DNA from: Devosia naphthalenivorans
Lineage (GTDB): Bacteria > Pseudomonadota > Alphaproteobacteria > Rhizobiales > Devosiaceae
Direction: 5' to 3'
Assembly: GCF_003056355.1 (NCBI RefSeq)
Contig: NZ_PYVW01000005.1
Location: 62,001-126,000 of the forward strand
Length of the DNA: 64,000 nt
Position numbers and translations under genes: made by a program
Notes under the pieces: generated by a model
Told to the model about the DNA's origin: nothing
Databases searched by the model: none
The model's input: the letters and a program-made list of their open reading frames with translations, nothing else
Part shown: positions 26,154 to 35,996 of the stretch, in pieces
Layout of the letters: every line of letters starts with the position of its first letter
How positions within the stretch are numbered: the stretch's first letter is position 1

Positions 26154-27242
26154 TCACTTTCGCGGCCTTGATCGCAGGGCGGCGAGGGCCAGGGAGACGG
26201 GCAGGGCGACGGCCATCGAGCCGAGCGAATGGCTGCGCTGGGGACGGTATTTCTCCTGCGCAGCCTGGAAGCCTGCCTGCCATTCGGCGCTGTTTTGCGG
26301 CGAGCTTGCTGCCGAATTGCTTCGGTTCTGCTCCCCATTTGCTGCAACGTTTGCTTCGGTCTGTCGCTCCGCCTCGGAATTGAGCTCGGCGCCGATGATT
26401 ACCGCCGTGACGGTAATCCAGATCCAGGTCAGCAGCGCGATGAGGCCGCCGAGCGAGCCATAGGTCTTGTCGAAATTGCCGAAATTTGCGGCGTACCAGG
26501 AGAACAGCAGCGACACGACCATGATGGCGAGTGTGGCAAGGATCGCGCCGGGCGTTATCCAGCGCCAGCGGGCCTGCTGCCGGCTCGGGCCAAATCTGTA
26601 GAGAGCAGCCAGCCCCAGCAGCAGGGCGAGGGCCAGCAGCACATAGGAGCCGATGCGGATCAGCCATTCGAACCCGGTGCCGAGGCCGATGAACTGCAGA
26701 ACGATAGGCATCAGCACTGCCGCGCCGATCATCAGCATGGCGCCGACGATGCCGGCCAGGGTGAACAGCAGCGCCGTGGCGTTGAGGACGAAGAAATTGC
26801 GGCTTTCGCGCTCGTCATAGGCCACGTTCATGGCTTCGAACATGGTCTTGACGCCGGAGCTGGCGCTCCATAGCGCGATGGCGAGGGAGATGAACAGCGC
26901 CAGGCCCAGGGTTGTGCCGCCGGTGCTGGCAAGGCGTGTCAACTGCTCGTTGATGATAGCCATGCCGCCTTCGGGCACCACCGACGACAGCATTTGAACC
27001 TGCTCGGAAACCGTGGTCGGATCGGTGAACAGGCCGTAGATCGAGACAAAGGCGGTCAGCGTGGGGAACAGCGACAACAGCAGATAATAGGTGACGGCGG
27101 CGGCGATCAGGGTCACCCGGTCATCGTTTATCTCCTGGTAGGTCCGCCACAAAATGTCCTTCCAGCCGGTCGGCGGTATCTGCTCGGGGCTTTCGGCGTG
27201 CCGGCCCTTGCCGCTTTCCGGGCCGTGATCTGCAGGGGACAT
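26154..27242 (-). CDS. YihY/UPF0761-family membrane protein
   Basis: About 362 residues. Six helices are visible, with family motifs TLIAAAVTYYLLLSLFPTLT, LWSASSGVKTMFEAMN, a late GPSRQQARWRWITPGA and a final YGSLGGLIALLTWIW helix that leads into GAELNSEAERQT. This is the YihY (formerly misnamed ribonuclease BN) family, of unclear function, often linked to envelope or lipid biology. The C-terminal 70 residues are Gln/Asn/Ala-rich and end in a hydrophobic stretch. The ATG at 27242 has GGAG six bases upstream and is preferred over ATG 27254. Its stop lies two bases from the convergent ABC exporter stop. Confidence 0.85.
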   Translation of the reverse strand: MSPADHGPESGKGRHAESPEQIPPTGWKDILWRTYQEINDDRVTLIAAAVTYYLLLSLFPTLTAFVSIYGLFTDPTTVSEQVQMLSSVVPEGGMAIINEQLTRLASTGGTTLGLALFISLAIALWSASSGVKTMFEAMNVAYDERESRNFFVLNATALLFTLAGIVGAMLMIGAAVLMPIVLQFIGLGTGFEWLIRIGSYVLLALALLLGLAALYRFGPSRQQARWRWITPGAILATLAIMVVSLLFSWYAANFGNFDKTYGSLGGLIALLTWIWITVTAVIIGAELNSEAERQTEANVAANGEQNRSNSAASSPQNSAEWQAGFQAAQEKYRPQRSHSLGSMAVALPVSLALAALRSRPRK

Positions 27243-27396
27243 TTTGCGCTCCATTTTGGAGGCAAACGGCGGCTCCTGTCGGGCGGTTGCACATGCGCTG
27301 CCGGTTGCTCGGAGGGTACGCAGTAGTGGCGGCTTGCCAGCGCCGGTTTGTTGTTGATATCTATTAGTCGATATTTTCCACCATTCCGGACCCTTT

Positions 27397-28488
27397 ATGC
27401 CGCGGCGCAACGACATGAACGGATCTGCCGGGAGCGTGGTGCGGGCCGGGCGGCGGGCGCAATCGCGCCGGGTGACGATGACGGACGTGGCGCGTGAAGC
27501 CATGTGTTCCCAGGCAACAGTGTCCTTCGTGCTCAACAATGCCCCGGGCATCAAACTGTCGTCCGAAACGCGGCAGCGGGTGTTCGATGCGGCGCGGCGG
27601 CTTGGCTATATCGCGCCGCTCTCGGGGGCGAATCTGCGGCCCGAAACTGCTACGCCGCAGATCGGCTTCGTGGTCGATCAATTGGCGACCAGCCCGGAAG
27701 CGGCCATTGCCATCGACGGCATCAATACCGCCGCACGCTCGAACGGCATGATCGTCATGGTGGCGCAGACCTCCAACGACCCGCTGGTGCAATCCCAGGT
27801 GGTGCGCGCCTTCAAGGAACAGGGCGCCTCGTGCCTTGTTTATATGACGATCTTTACGCGCGAGGTGGAATTGCCGCCGGAGATCCTGGCGTTGGATATT
27901 CCGGTGTTCCTGCTCAATTGCTACACCGAAAATCAGTCGCATCCGGCCGTAGTGCCGAGCGAGATTGCCGGCGGGCAGCGCAGCACGCGGCACCTGATCG
28001 AGCATGGACATCGCCGCATCGCGACCATCACCGGGGAAATCTGGATGGAAGCGGCACAGGACCGGCTCAAGGGTTATCGCCGCGCGCTGGCCACGGCGGA
28101 TATTCCGTTCGATCCGGCGCTGGTGGTGGAGGGCAACTGGTCGGCAAGCGCGGGTTATGAAGGCACCCGCAAGCTGCTGGCGCTCGACAACCCGCCGACG
28201 GCGATATTCTGCCAGAACGATCGCACGGCGATTGGCTGCTACGAGGCGCTCAAGGAGGCGGGGCTTTCCGTGCCCCGCGATATGTCTGTGGTGGGCTATG
28301 ACGACGAGGAAATCTCGCGCCATCTGCATCCACGGCTGACGACATCCATCCTGCCGCACCGGGCGATGGGGCAGTGGGCGATCGAGCAGTTCGAACTGGG
28401 CCTGGCCAGTGCTGCGCGGTTTCCGATCACCAAGCTCGAATGCCCGCTGGTCGAGCGGGATTCAGTCGCGGCGCCACGGTCTGCCTAA
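27397..28488 (+). CDS. LacI-family regulator of the sugar locus
   Basis: 363 residues. The helix-turn-helix is VTMTDVAREAMCSQATVSFVLNN at about 27-49, and the hinge region has RRLGYIAPLSGANLR. The rest is a periplasmic-binding-like effector domain ending in the usual PRDMSVVGYDDEEISRHLHPRLTT signature. It probably represses the glycosidase and ABC genes downstream until the sugar binds; the position in front of them supports this. An AT-rich patch with ATTAGT lies just ahead of the gene and recurs before both target transcription units. Start: ATG 27397; later Met codons at residue 7 are possible. Confidence 0.9.
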   Translation: MPRRNDMNGSAGSVVRAGRRAQSRRVTMTDVAREAMCSQATVSFVLNNAPGIKLSSETRQRVFDAARRLGYIAPLSGANLRPETATPQIGFVVDQLATSPEAAIAIDGINTAARSNGMIVMVAQTSNDPLVQSQVVRAFKEQGASCLVYMTIFTREVELPPEILALDIPVFLLNCYTENQSHPAVVPSEIAGGQRSTRHLIEHGHRRIATITGEIWMEAAQDRLKGYRRALATADIPFDPALVVEGNWSASAGYEGTRKLLALDNPPTAIFCQNDRTAIGCYEALKEAGLSVPRDMSVVGYDDEEISRHLHPRLTTSILPHRAMGQWAIEQFELGLASAARFPITKLECPLVERDSVAAPRSA

Positions 28489-28509
28489 GGTGGAGGCCCG
28501 GTGGCACGA

Positions 28510-28538
28510 CCTCGTGGTTCGACAGGCTCACCATGAGG
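28510..28538. repeat. Palindromic repeat, GTTCGACAGG family, copy 1
   Basis: A 29-base element starts CCTCGTGG and ends CCATGAGG, so its ends pair with one G-T mismatch; the middle contains TTCGACAGGCTCA. An identical 29-base copy lies at 35997-36025. It sits between the LacI and glycosidase genes and may form an RNA hairpin. Confidence 0.8.
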
Positions 28539-28675
28539 TCTGCTGGGTGATCCCATTCTGTGTGATGCGCTTGAGGTCGCGACCAGTTCGACCGATGTGC
28601 ACACCCCAAATGGGCCTCTTGCCAGCGTCGCGGACCCGGCCTAAGCTAATAATAATATAACTAATATCGTCGAGG

Positions 28676-31453
28676 GTGGAGATGGATCACAGCAGCCTGG
28701 CAAATGCCGAGCAATCGCAGGCGCCGACGCGTCGCACGGCTTCGCTGGATGGCGTGTGGCGCTTCCGGCATGAGGATGGACCGTGGCGCGACGCGCATGT
28801 TCCGTCGCCCTGGCAGGCAGAGTTTTCCGATCTGGTCGATACCAGCGGCCATGCGGTTTACCAGCGCAATTTCACCGTGCCCGAAGGCTGGGCCGACAAG
28901 GAGTTGGCGCTCAAGTTCGGCGCGGTCAGCTATTTCTGCGATGTGTTCCTCAATGGCGAGAAGCTGGGCAGCCATGAAGGCGCCTATCTGCCGTTCGAGT
29001 TCGTGCTGCCGCCGCATCTGCTCAAGGCGCAGAACGAAATCGAAGTGCGGGTGACCATGCCTTCGTCCGACCAGCGCGCCTATCCCGATTACCCGTTCAG
29101 CGAAGTGCCGCACGGCAAGCTCAGCTGGTATGGCCGCATTGGCGGGCTGTGGCAGTCGGTGACGCTGGAAGCGCGCGATGCGCGCCGCACCACCGAAGTT
29201 GTTGTCACCGCTGGAATGGATGGGGTGTTGAACCTCGATCTGGGGTTCTCCGCTGATGCTGCCGGGCTCGATGCCGAGATCAGCCTGCGGGATGCCGATG
29301 GGTCGGTGGTCGCAAGCGCGACCGTCTCCGCGGCGGAGACGGCAACGGTCAGTCTTGCGGTACCCGATGCCAAGCTCTGGTCACCCGAGGCGCCCAATCT
29401 TTATGCGCTGACAATCGATCTGGGTGCCGGTGTCGACCGGCTGACACAGAACATCGGTTTCCGCACCATCACGACCGAGAACGGACAAATCCTGCTCAAT
29501 GGCCAGCCGCTCTATATGCGTGGCGCGCTGGACCAGGATTACTATCCCGAGGGTATTTATACCACGCCGTCGCTGGAGTTCCTCGAGGACCAGGCGCGCA
29601 AGGCCAAGCATCTCGGGCTCAATTTGCTGCGCTGCCATATCAAGGTGCCGGACCCGCGCTATTACGACGTGGCGGATCGCCTGGGCCTGCTGGTCTGGAC
29701 GGAAATCCCGAACGTTGCGAGCTTCACCACCCATTCGGCCCAGCGGATGCGCGACACCATGACGGGCATTCTGGCCCGTGACCGCAACCATCCCTCGATC
29801 ATCGCCTGGACGATCATCAACGAGGATTGGGGCACGCGGCTGGTGGAGAATGCCGAGCACCGGCAATGGCTCAAGGATGCTTATGACTGGCTCAAGGCCG
29901 AAGATCCGAGCCGGCTGGTGGTCGACAATTCGGCCTGTTTCCCGAACTTCCACGTCAAGACAGACCTCAACGACTACCATTATTACCGCTCGGTGCCCGA
30001 GCGGCGGCAGGAATGGGACGACATAACCGCCCAGTTCGCCGCCGGCGCCGACTGGACGTTCTCCTCCCTCGGAGACGCCGAGCGCCGGGGCGATGAGCCA
30101 CTCATCGTTTCGGAGTTCGGCGTGTGGGGGCTGCCCGACCCGAGCAAGCTGCGCCGCGAGGACGGCAGCGAGCCCGACTGGTTCGAGACGGGTGCGGTAT
30201 GGGGCGACGGCGTTGCCCTGCCGCATGGCGTGGAAAAGCGCTTCGCAGCGCTCGACCTGCACCGGACCTTTGGCTCGTTCCCGGCCTTTATCGAGGCTGC
30301 GCAATGGTATCAGTTCATGAATTTGCGCTACCAGATCGAGCAGATGCGGCTGCATCCCTCGATCATGGGCTATGTCATCACCGAACTGACGGACGTGCAT
30401 TGGGAGGCCAATGGCCTGCTCGACATGGAGCGCAACCCGCGCGTCTTCCATGACGTCTTCAGCCAGATCAATACCGACATCGTTATCGTGCCGCGGCCGG
30501 AGCGTTATTCGGCCTATGCAGGAGCGAAGCTGCCGATCGAAGTCAACATCGCCACGGGCGGGCTGAGCGTGCCCGAGGGGGCGGAGCTGCGCTGGAGCGG
30601 GGATGTCGAAGGTTCGACCGCGATTGCGGCGACAGAACCGGTTTCAACCACCGTGACCGTACTCAACCTCGAAATGCCGCAGGCCAGCGCCAATCGCATG
30701 GTGCATCTGGATTTCGTGCTGACCGCGAACGGGCAGGAACTGGCGCGCAACAGCCTCGAGGTTTCCCTGTTCGCAGCGCGGGACACGGCCAGCCTGCCGT
30801 GCCTGGCGGTTGCGGACCCGCAATTGGCCGAGTACGCCCAAGGCCTGGGCTATCGCGTGGTGGGGGCCGATGAGGCGGATGTGCATCTGGTGCATGCTGT
30901 CGATGGCGATGACGTCGAAGCCATAAAGGCCGGGGCGCGCTATGCGATCCTTGCCGATGGCTCGGTCGAGACCAACAAGAATTTGCGCGCCGACATGCCG
31001 GTGGGCGAACTGCCCCATCGCAGCATCGTCGCCGATGGCATCCAGTTCCGGCCGTCGCTGGACCAGCATCTGCCGGGCATCAACCTGGTCGAGCGGGACG
31101 GCACGATCTGGCGCGGCGACTGGATTGCCGGTTTTTCCTGGGTGCGGCGCGACGGTCCGTTCCGCAACATTCCGGGCGGCCCAATTCTCGACCTGTCGTT
31201 CTCGGGCGTGGTGCCGCACTATCTGATGACCGGCTTCCGGCCATGGGAATATGGCTCCAACGTGCATGCCGGCATCGTGGTCGGCTGGGTGCACAAGCCG
31301 GCGGCGATAGTGGTCGAAAAGAAAGTGGGGCGCGGCGGCGTCGCGGCAACGACGTTCCGCCTGACGCGGGAGGCGCCGGGCGCCGATCCGCTGGCCGCCG
31401 CACTGTTTGATGCCGTGGTGCAAACCGCGCTGGAAATCGTGGTGGATCGCTAA
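28676..31453 (+). CDS. Glycoside hydrolase family 2 enzyme (beta-glucuronidase/galactosidase type)
   Basis: 925 residues. The GH2 sugar-binding domain (about 25-180, AVYQRNFTVPEGW and SYFCDVFLNGEKLGSHEGAY), the immunoglobulin-like domain and the TIM barrel (about 285-600) are in order. The acid/base glutamate is E383 in TIINEDWG and the nucleophile is E480 in LIVSEFGVWG. The C-terminal 300 residues include a beta domain and a region like the alpha/beta trimerisation domain of some galactosidases (GFRPWEYGSNVHAGI). There is no signal peptide, so it acts in the cytoplasm on a disaccharide or glycoside brought in by the adjacent ABC importer. The exact sugar cannot be named. Upstream lies an AT-rich promoter region with a likely operator. 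Confidence 0.88.
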   Translation: MEMDHSSLANAEQSQAPTRRTASLDGVWRFRHEDGPWRDAHVPSPWQAEFSDLVDTSGHAVYQRNFTVPEGWADKELALKFGAVSYFCDVFLNGEKLGSHEGAYLPFEFVLPPHLLKAQNEIEVRVTMPSSDQRAYPDYPFSEVPHGKLSWYGRIGGLWQSVTLEARDARRTTEVVVTAGMDGVLNLDLGFSADAAGLDAEISLRDADGSVVASATVSAAETATVSLAVPDAKLWSPEAPNLYALTIDLGAGVDRLTQNIGFRTITTENGQILLNGQPLYMRGALDQDYYPEGIYTTPSLEFLEDQARKAKHLGLNLLRCHIKVPDPRYYDVADRLGLLVWTEIPNVASFTTHSAQRMRDTMTGILARDRNHPSIIAWTIINEDWGTRLVENAEHRQWLKDAYDWLKAEDPSRLVVDNSACFPNFHVKTDLNDYHYYRSVPERRQEWDDITAQFAAGADWTFSSLGDAERRGDEPLIVSEFGVWGLPDPSKLRREDGSEPDWFETGAVWGDGVALPHGVEKRFAALDLHRTFGSFPAFIEAAQWYQFMNLRYQIEQMRLHPSIMGYVITELTDVHWEANGLLDMERNPRVFHDVFSQINTDIVIVPRPERYSAYAGAKLPIEVNIATGGLSVPEGAELRWSGDVEGSTAIAATEPVSTTVTVLNLEMPQASANRMVHLDFVLTANGQELARNSLEVSLFAARDTASLPCLAVADPQLAEYAQGLGYRVVGADEADVHLVHAVDGDDVEAIKAGARYAILADGSVETNKNLRADMPVGELPHRSIVADGIQFRPSLDQHLPGINLVERDGTIWRGDWIAGFSWVRRDGPFRNIPGGPILDLSFSGVVPHYLMTGFRPWEYGSNVHAGIVVGWVHKPAAIVVEKKVGRGGVAATTFRLTREAPGADPLAAALFDAVVQTALEIVVDR

Positions 31454-31481
31454 AGCGTGCACCGGCATGTTTTGTGGTGGA

Positions 31482-31512
31482 TTGACTAGGACGACCCAAG
31501 CCTGATTAGTAT
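31482..31512 (+). promoter_or_regulatory. Possible promoter of the sugar ABC operon
   Basis: TTGACT (31482-31487) and TAGTAT (31507-31512) are 19 bases apart, a slightly long spacing. The -10 overlaps ATTAGT (31505-31510), a hexamer also present ahead of the lacI and glycosidase genes. Confidence 0.3.
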
Positions 31513-31594
31513 GATAAATGGGTGCGAGCGACCGCAGAGTTGCCGCATCCGATAGGTGGATGTTGCAGGGCCGAGGCCCCGCCGAGGAGACACA

Positions 31595-32680
31595 ATGGCC
31601 GATATCGTCCTCAATGAGGTCAGCAAGTCGTTTGGCGCGGTGAGCGTGCTCGACAAGGTGTCCATGCACATCAAATCGGGTGAGTTCATCGTGTTCCTGG
31701 GGCCATCGGGCTGCGGGAAATCCACCTTGCTGCGCATGATTGCGGGCCTCGAACAGGTTAGCGAAGGCGAGATCTTCATTGGGGACCGCCGGGTCGATCA
31801 ATTGCCACCCAACGAGCGTGGCGTCTCCATGGTGTTCCAGAACTACGCGCTCTATCCGCATATGAGCGTGCGCGACAATATGAGCTTCGGGCTGCAGAAT
31901 GTCGGCACGCCCAAGGACGAGATCGCCCGCCGGGTCGATGAAGCCGCGCGCATGCTGGAAATCGGCCAATTGCTGGATCGCAAACCCGCCCAGCTTTCGG
32001 GCGGGCAGCGGCAGCGCGTCGCCATCGGCCGGGCGATTGTACGCGAGCCGGTGGCGTTCCTGCTCGATGAGCCATTGTCCAATTTGGACGCCGGCCTGCG
32101 GGTGCGGACGCGCGTGGAACTGGCGCAGTTGCACCACCGGATCGGCACCACGATGATCTTCGTGACGCACGACCAGACCGAAGCCATGACCCTGGCAAGC
32201 CGGATCGTGGTGATGAACAACCGCCGCATCGAGCAGATCGGCAAGCCCATGGAAATCTATTCGCGCCCGGCCAGCCGGTTCGTGGCAGCGTTCGTGGGTT
32301 CGCCCGCGATGAATTTCCTGCCGGTAACGGGGGTCAGCGACGCGGGTGGGTTTGCCGCGATCAGCTTTGCCGGGCAGGGGCCGGTCACCACCACCGTGCC
32401 ATTCACCGATATTCCCAAGGACAAACTTACCTTCGGCATACGCGCCGAGGCTGCGCGCATTTCGCGCGAGGGGCAGGGCGTCACGGGCGTGGTCGACGTG
32501 GTCGAGCGGCTCGGTGAGCGCACGCTGGTCTATGTGAGCCTGCCCGACGGTACGCCGCTGATCGCCGAAGACGAAGGCGTCAGCGCGGTCGAGCCAGGTC
32601 AAACCGTGCACATCGCCATAGATGGCGGTGCGGGGATCATCTTCGATGAGCCCGGCAAAGCATATCACGCCGCAAAATAA
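31595..32680 (+). CDS. Sugar ABC transporter ATPase (UgpC/MalK type)
   Basis: 361 residues. Walker A GPSGCGKST, Q-loop FQNYALYPHMSV, signature LSGGQRQR, Walker B VAFLLDEPLSNLD and H-loop THDQTEAM are all present, followed by the TOBE-type regulatory domain (about 240-361). It powers the importer encoded by the next three genes. ATG at 31595 is preceded by GAGGAGA, so I prefer it over the frame start at 31556. Family members often serve several binding proteins, so it may energise more than one system. Confidence 0.93.
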   Translation: MADIVLNEVSKSFGAVSVLDKVSMHIKSGEFIVFLGPSGCGKSTLLRMIAGLEQVSEGEIFIGDRRVDQLPPNERGVSMVFQNYALYPHMSVRDNMSFGLQNVGTPKDEIARRVDEAARMLEIGQLLDRKPAQLSGGQRQRVAIGRAIVREPVAFLLDEPLSNLDAGLRVRTRVELAQLHHRIGTTMIFVTHDQTEAMTLASRIVVMNNRRIEQIGKPMEIYSRPASRFVAAFVGSPAMNFLPVTGVSDAGGFAAISFAGQGPVTTTVPFTDIPKDKLTFGIRAEAARISREGQGVTGVVDVVERLGERTLVYVSLPDGTPLIAEDEGVSAVEPGQTVHIAIDGGAGIIFDEPGKAYHAAK

Positions 32681-32801
32681 GCGGCGGAGCAATTCAGGGC
32701 CGTCCCAGGACGGTTATCTGAACATCGGCGCGGATCGCATCGCCGGCGAGCCGCAATGCCAGAGGAAATGGCGCCGGGGCCCTGCCCCAAGGGAGGATTA
32801 C

Positions 32802-34079
32802 GTGAAGACATTTTTGAAGATCGCTATGCTGTCGACCGCGCTGCTGTCGGTCGGCTCCGTCCAGGCCCAGGAAACCGTGGTGTGGTGGGATTTTCTCAGC
32901 GGCGGCGACGGCGTGCGCATGAAGGCGCTGATCGAGCAGTTCAACACCGAGCATGCCGGCGAAATCGAAATCCAGCCGACGACGCTGGAATGGGGTACGC
33001 CGTTCTACACCAAGGTGCAGACCTCGGCCGCCATCGGTGAAGGCCCCGATGTGATGACCTATCACCTCTCGCGCGTGCCGCTCGGGGTGGAATCGGGTGC
33101 CCTGGCCCCGATCAGCGCCGAAGACCTTGCGGGCGTTGACCTCGGGCCGGATACCTTTGCGCCGGCCAACTGGGAAGCCGGGCAGATCGAGGGCCAGCAA
33201 TATGCCGTGCCGTTCGATATCCACTCCCTGATCCTCTACTACAACAAGGACAAGCTGGCCGAAGCGGGCCTGCTTGGCGAAGACGGGCTGCCGACCGGCC
33301 TCGATGGCGCCGACAATTTCATGGCGGCGCTCGAAAAGCTTCGCGGCGGCTCGGAATATGCGCTGTCGCTGCAGACTTCGGGCGATGGTACGCCGTGGCG
33401 CGTGTTCTATTCGCTGTTCGGCCAGCAGGACGGCGTGTTCCTGGCCGAGGATGGCACATTCTTCCCCGAGGAAAGCATTCCGAAGGCCGTCGCTGCCGTC
33501 GAAACCATGGCCAGCTGGGTCGAAGGCGGTCTTGCGCCGGCATTGACCGAATATGAAGGCTCGGTGGCCCTGTTCACCTCTGGCGCTGCTGCGCTGCACC
33601 TGAACGGCGTGTGGGAAGTGCCCACCATGGCCGACCTGTCCGAAAAGGGCGAACTGGGCTTCGAGTGGGGCGCCATTGCAGTCCCGACCTTCTTTGACCA
33701 TCCCGCGACCTGGGCCGACTCGCATGGCTTTGCCATCCCGAACAATGTCGGCAAGGAAGTGACGCCCGAGAAGAAGGCCGCCGTGCTCGAAGTCATCTCC
33801 TGGATGAACAAGAACTCGCTGGCCTGGGCCAATGCCGGTCACATTCCGGCCTATACGCCGGTTCGCGAAAGCGAAGAGTTCAAGACCATGCAGCCAAACG
33901 CCACCTATTCGATCCTGGCCGACACCGCGGTGTTCGATCCTCGCTCGACCCTGGCCGGCGTTGCATCGCCCGTCTATGACGCTGTGGCAAACTATATCAG
34001 CCCGGCCATGAACGGCGAGCTCGAACCTCAGGACGCCATCGAAGAGATGAAGGCCGACCTGCAGGATCAGGCTGAATAA
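32802..34079 (+). CDS. Sugar ABC transporter substrate-binding protein
   Basis: About 425 residues. A Sec signal peptide (KTFLKIAMLSTALLSVGSVQA, cleavage before QETVVWW) precedes a type-1 extracellular solute-binding domain, with VVWWDFLSGGDGVRMKALIE and GEGPDVMTYH typical of the MalE/UgpB-like group that captures oligosaccharides. GTG at 32802 follows GGGAGGA at five bases, so I chose it although the frame is open from 32622. It stands between the ATPase and permease genes, 121 bases after the ATPase stop. The ligand is likely a glycoside split by the GH2 enzyme. Confidence 0.93.
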   Translation: MKTFLKIAMLSTALLSVGSVQAQETVVWWDFLSGGDGVRMKALIEQFNTEHAGEIEIQPTTLEWGTPFYTKVQTSAAIGEGPDVMTYHLSRVPLGVESGALAPISAEDLAGVDLGPDTFAPANWEAGQIEGQQYAVPFDIHSLILYYNKDKLAEAGLLGEDGLPTGLDGADNFMAALEKLRGGSEYALSLQTSGDGTPWRVFYSLFGQQDGVFLAEDGTFFPEESIPKAVAAVETMASWVEGGLAPALTEYEGSVALFTSGAAALHLNGVWEVPTMADLSEKGELGFEWGAIAVPTFFDHPATWADSHGFAIPNNVGKEVTPEKKAAVLEVISWMNKNSLAWANAGHIPAYTPVRESEEFKTMQPNATYSILADTAVFDPRSTLAGVASPVYDAVANYISPAMNGELEPQDAIEEMKADLQDQAE

Positions 34080-34142
34080 CAAGTCCCTCGCATCTGGCTC
34101 GGTGGCGGAGCGCCACCGGGCCTTCTTGAGGCCGGAGCACCC

Positions 34143-35021
34143 ATGATCAGGAACCACCGCGGCGAAGTTGCGATTGCCTATCTGTTTATCCTACCGTTCG
34201 TGCTGACGTACGGCGTGCTGTTCCTGTGGCCAACCCTGCAGATGGTCTATCTCAGCTTCACCGACGCGCCGCTGATCGGCCCCGGCGAGTGGATCGGCTT
34301 CGAGAATTATGTCGAAATGTTCGACGACCGCAGGTTCTGGACCTCGGTCAAGAATACCGCCTACTTCGTTGCGCTGACGGTGATCCCCAACACGCTGATC
34401 GGCCTGGCCATTGCCATGATGGTGTCGCGCCTCAAGGGCTGGCAGCAGAGCCTGATCCTGGCGATGTTCTTCCTGCCCTATATCCTGCCGGTATCGGTGG
34501 TCTATCGCATCTGGAACTGGATGTTCAACTTGCAGTTCGGCATCATGCAATACCCGCTGACCTGGGTTTTCGGGAAGCCAACGCCGGTATTCCGTACCCA
34601 GTGGATGTTCATGCCCGCGGTGGCGTTCGTCACTATCTGGTGGACATGCGGCTTCAATATCCTGCTGTTCCTTTCCGGCCTGCGCTCGATTTCGACCGAT
34701 ATCTATGAGGCCGCAGCCCTCGACAATGCCAGCCGCTGGACCATTTTCCGCCGCATAACCTGGCCGCTGATCTGGCCGGTGACGGCGCTGGTGCTGACCA
34801 TCCAGCTGATCCTGCAGCTCAAGATCTTCGATCAGGTCTATCTGTTCGTGCAGGGCGGCCGCCCCGATCCATCGATGGTGCTGGTGCAATATATCTACAG
34901 CCAGGCATTCCAGAAAAACCAGGGCGGCTATGCCGCCGCGATTGCCGTGGCGCTGTTTGTCATCGTGATCGTCTTCTCCGTGCTGCAATTCCAGCTGCTT
35001 CGTGCCCGAGGTGAAAAATGA
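34143..35021 (+). CDS. Sugar ABC transporter permease (MalF/UgpA type)
   Basis: 292 residues with six membrane helices. The EAA loop for ATPase contact is SISTDIYEAAALDNASRWTIFRRITWPLIWP (EAA near residue 191). It starts with ATG 34143 and ends in an ATGA overlap with the second permease, so both are made in equal amounts. It forms half of the channel of the importer. Confidence 0.93.
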   Translation: MIRNHRGEVAIAYLFILPFVLTYGVLFLWPTLQMVYLSFTDAPLIGPGEWIGFENYVEMFDDRRFWTSVKNTAYFVALTVIPNTLIGLAIAMMVSRLKGWQQSLILAMFFLPYILPVSVVYRIWNWMFNLQFGIMQYPLTWVFGKPTPVFRTQWMFMPAVAFVTIWWTCGFNILLFLSGLRSISTDIYEAAALDNASRWTIFRRITWPLIWPVTALVLTIQLILQLKIFDQVYLFVQGGRPDPSMVLVQYIYSQAFQKNQGGYAAAIAVALFVIVIVFSVLQFQLLRARGEK

Positions 35022-35911
35022 GTATTGCCGAGAGCCGGGACGCTGACATTGGCGCTGCCGCAGCCTCCAAACGGGCGCGGACCATCAAGACGCTCGATAT
35101 CGGCGGGCTGATCCTGACACTGGTGACGGTGATCTTCGCCGTGCTGTGGGCCTTCCCGATCTATTGGGGCGTGGTTACCTCGCTCAAGCCAGAATCCCAG
35201 GTCATCGCCAAGACGGTAGAGTTCCTGCCGCGCACCTGGACGATCGACGCCTATTGGCACGTGCTGGTCAACACCATGATCGGGCGCTGGTATCTCAACT
35301 CGCTGGTGACATCGGTCGCGGTGACGCTGCTGACCCTGGTCATCAGTGCAACCACCGCCTATGCCCTGTCGCAGCTTCGCTTTCCGGGCCGCACGCTCAT
35401 CTGGTACATGATCCTGGCGAGCTTCATGGTTCCGATCGCCGCGCTGATCGTCAACCACTTCATCCTGATGGCGCAGTTCGGCCTGATCAACACATGGATC
35501 GGCGTCATCCTGCCCCAGCTGATCCATCCCGTGGTGATCATCGTCTACAAGAACTTCTTTGACTCGGTGCCCAAGGAGTATCGGGAGGCCGCCAAGATGG
35601 ATTCAGCCAATGAATGGCGCATCTTCAGCCGCATCTACCTTCCGATGAACTGGGGTGTCACGACGGCCCTCGCCATCGTCACCTTTATCGGTGCCTGGAA
35701 CAACTTCCTGTGGCCGTTCCTTGCGGTATCCAAGCCGGAGATGATGAACGTTGCCGTCGGCATCACTCAGGTGAACGACGCCTTTGGCGTGCAATATGCC
35801 CGCGAACTGGCCGGTGCCATTCTGGCGGCGCTGGTGGTTGCCGTGCTTTATTTGATCTTCCAGCGTCGGGTGACGCAGGCGATCATGCTGTCGGCTGGGG
35901 TGAAGGGGTGA
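35018..35911 (+). CDS. Sugar ABC transporter permease (MalG/UgpE type)
   Basis: 297 residues with six helices and the EAA loop VPKEYREAAKMDSANEWRIFSRIYLPMNWGV. The N-terminus has a soluble stretch of about 25 residues before the first helix, typical of MalG-like subunits. It overlaps the previous permease gene by four bases and closes the ABC operon. A pair of palindromic repeats begins 28 bases after its stop. Confidence 0.93.
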   Translation: MSIAESRDADIGAAAASKRARTIKTLDIGGLILTLVTVIFAVLWAFPIYWGVVTSLKPESQVIAKTVEFLPRTWTIDAYWHVLVNTMIGRWYLNSLVTSVAVTLLTLVISATTAYALSQLRFPGRTLIWYMILASFMVPIAALIVNHFILMAQFGLINTWIGVILPQLIHPVVIIVYKNFFDSVPKEYREAAKMDSANEWRIFSRIYLPMNWGVTTALAIVTFIGAWNNFLWPFLAVSKPEMMNVAVGITQVNDAFGVQYARELAGAILAALVVAVLYLIFQRRVTQAIMLSAGVKG

Positions 35912-35939
35912 AGTGTCGTTGAGCAGGGTCCACAGTAGA

Positions 35940-35968
35940 CCTCATCCTGAGCTTGTCGAAGGACGAGG
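35940..35968. repeat. Palindromic repeat, CTTGTCGAAGG family
   Basis: A 29-base element that starts CCTCATCC and ends GGACGAGG, with GAGCTTGTCGAAG in the middle. It resembles the element at 35997-36025 in length and layout but differs in sequence, so the two are likely sister families. Confidence 0.7.
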
Positions 35969-35996
35969 TCGTGGCACCAATCCTCCACTCGCTCGA

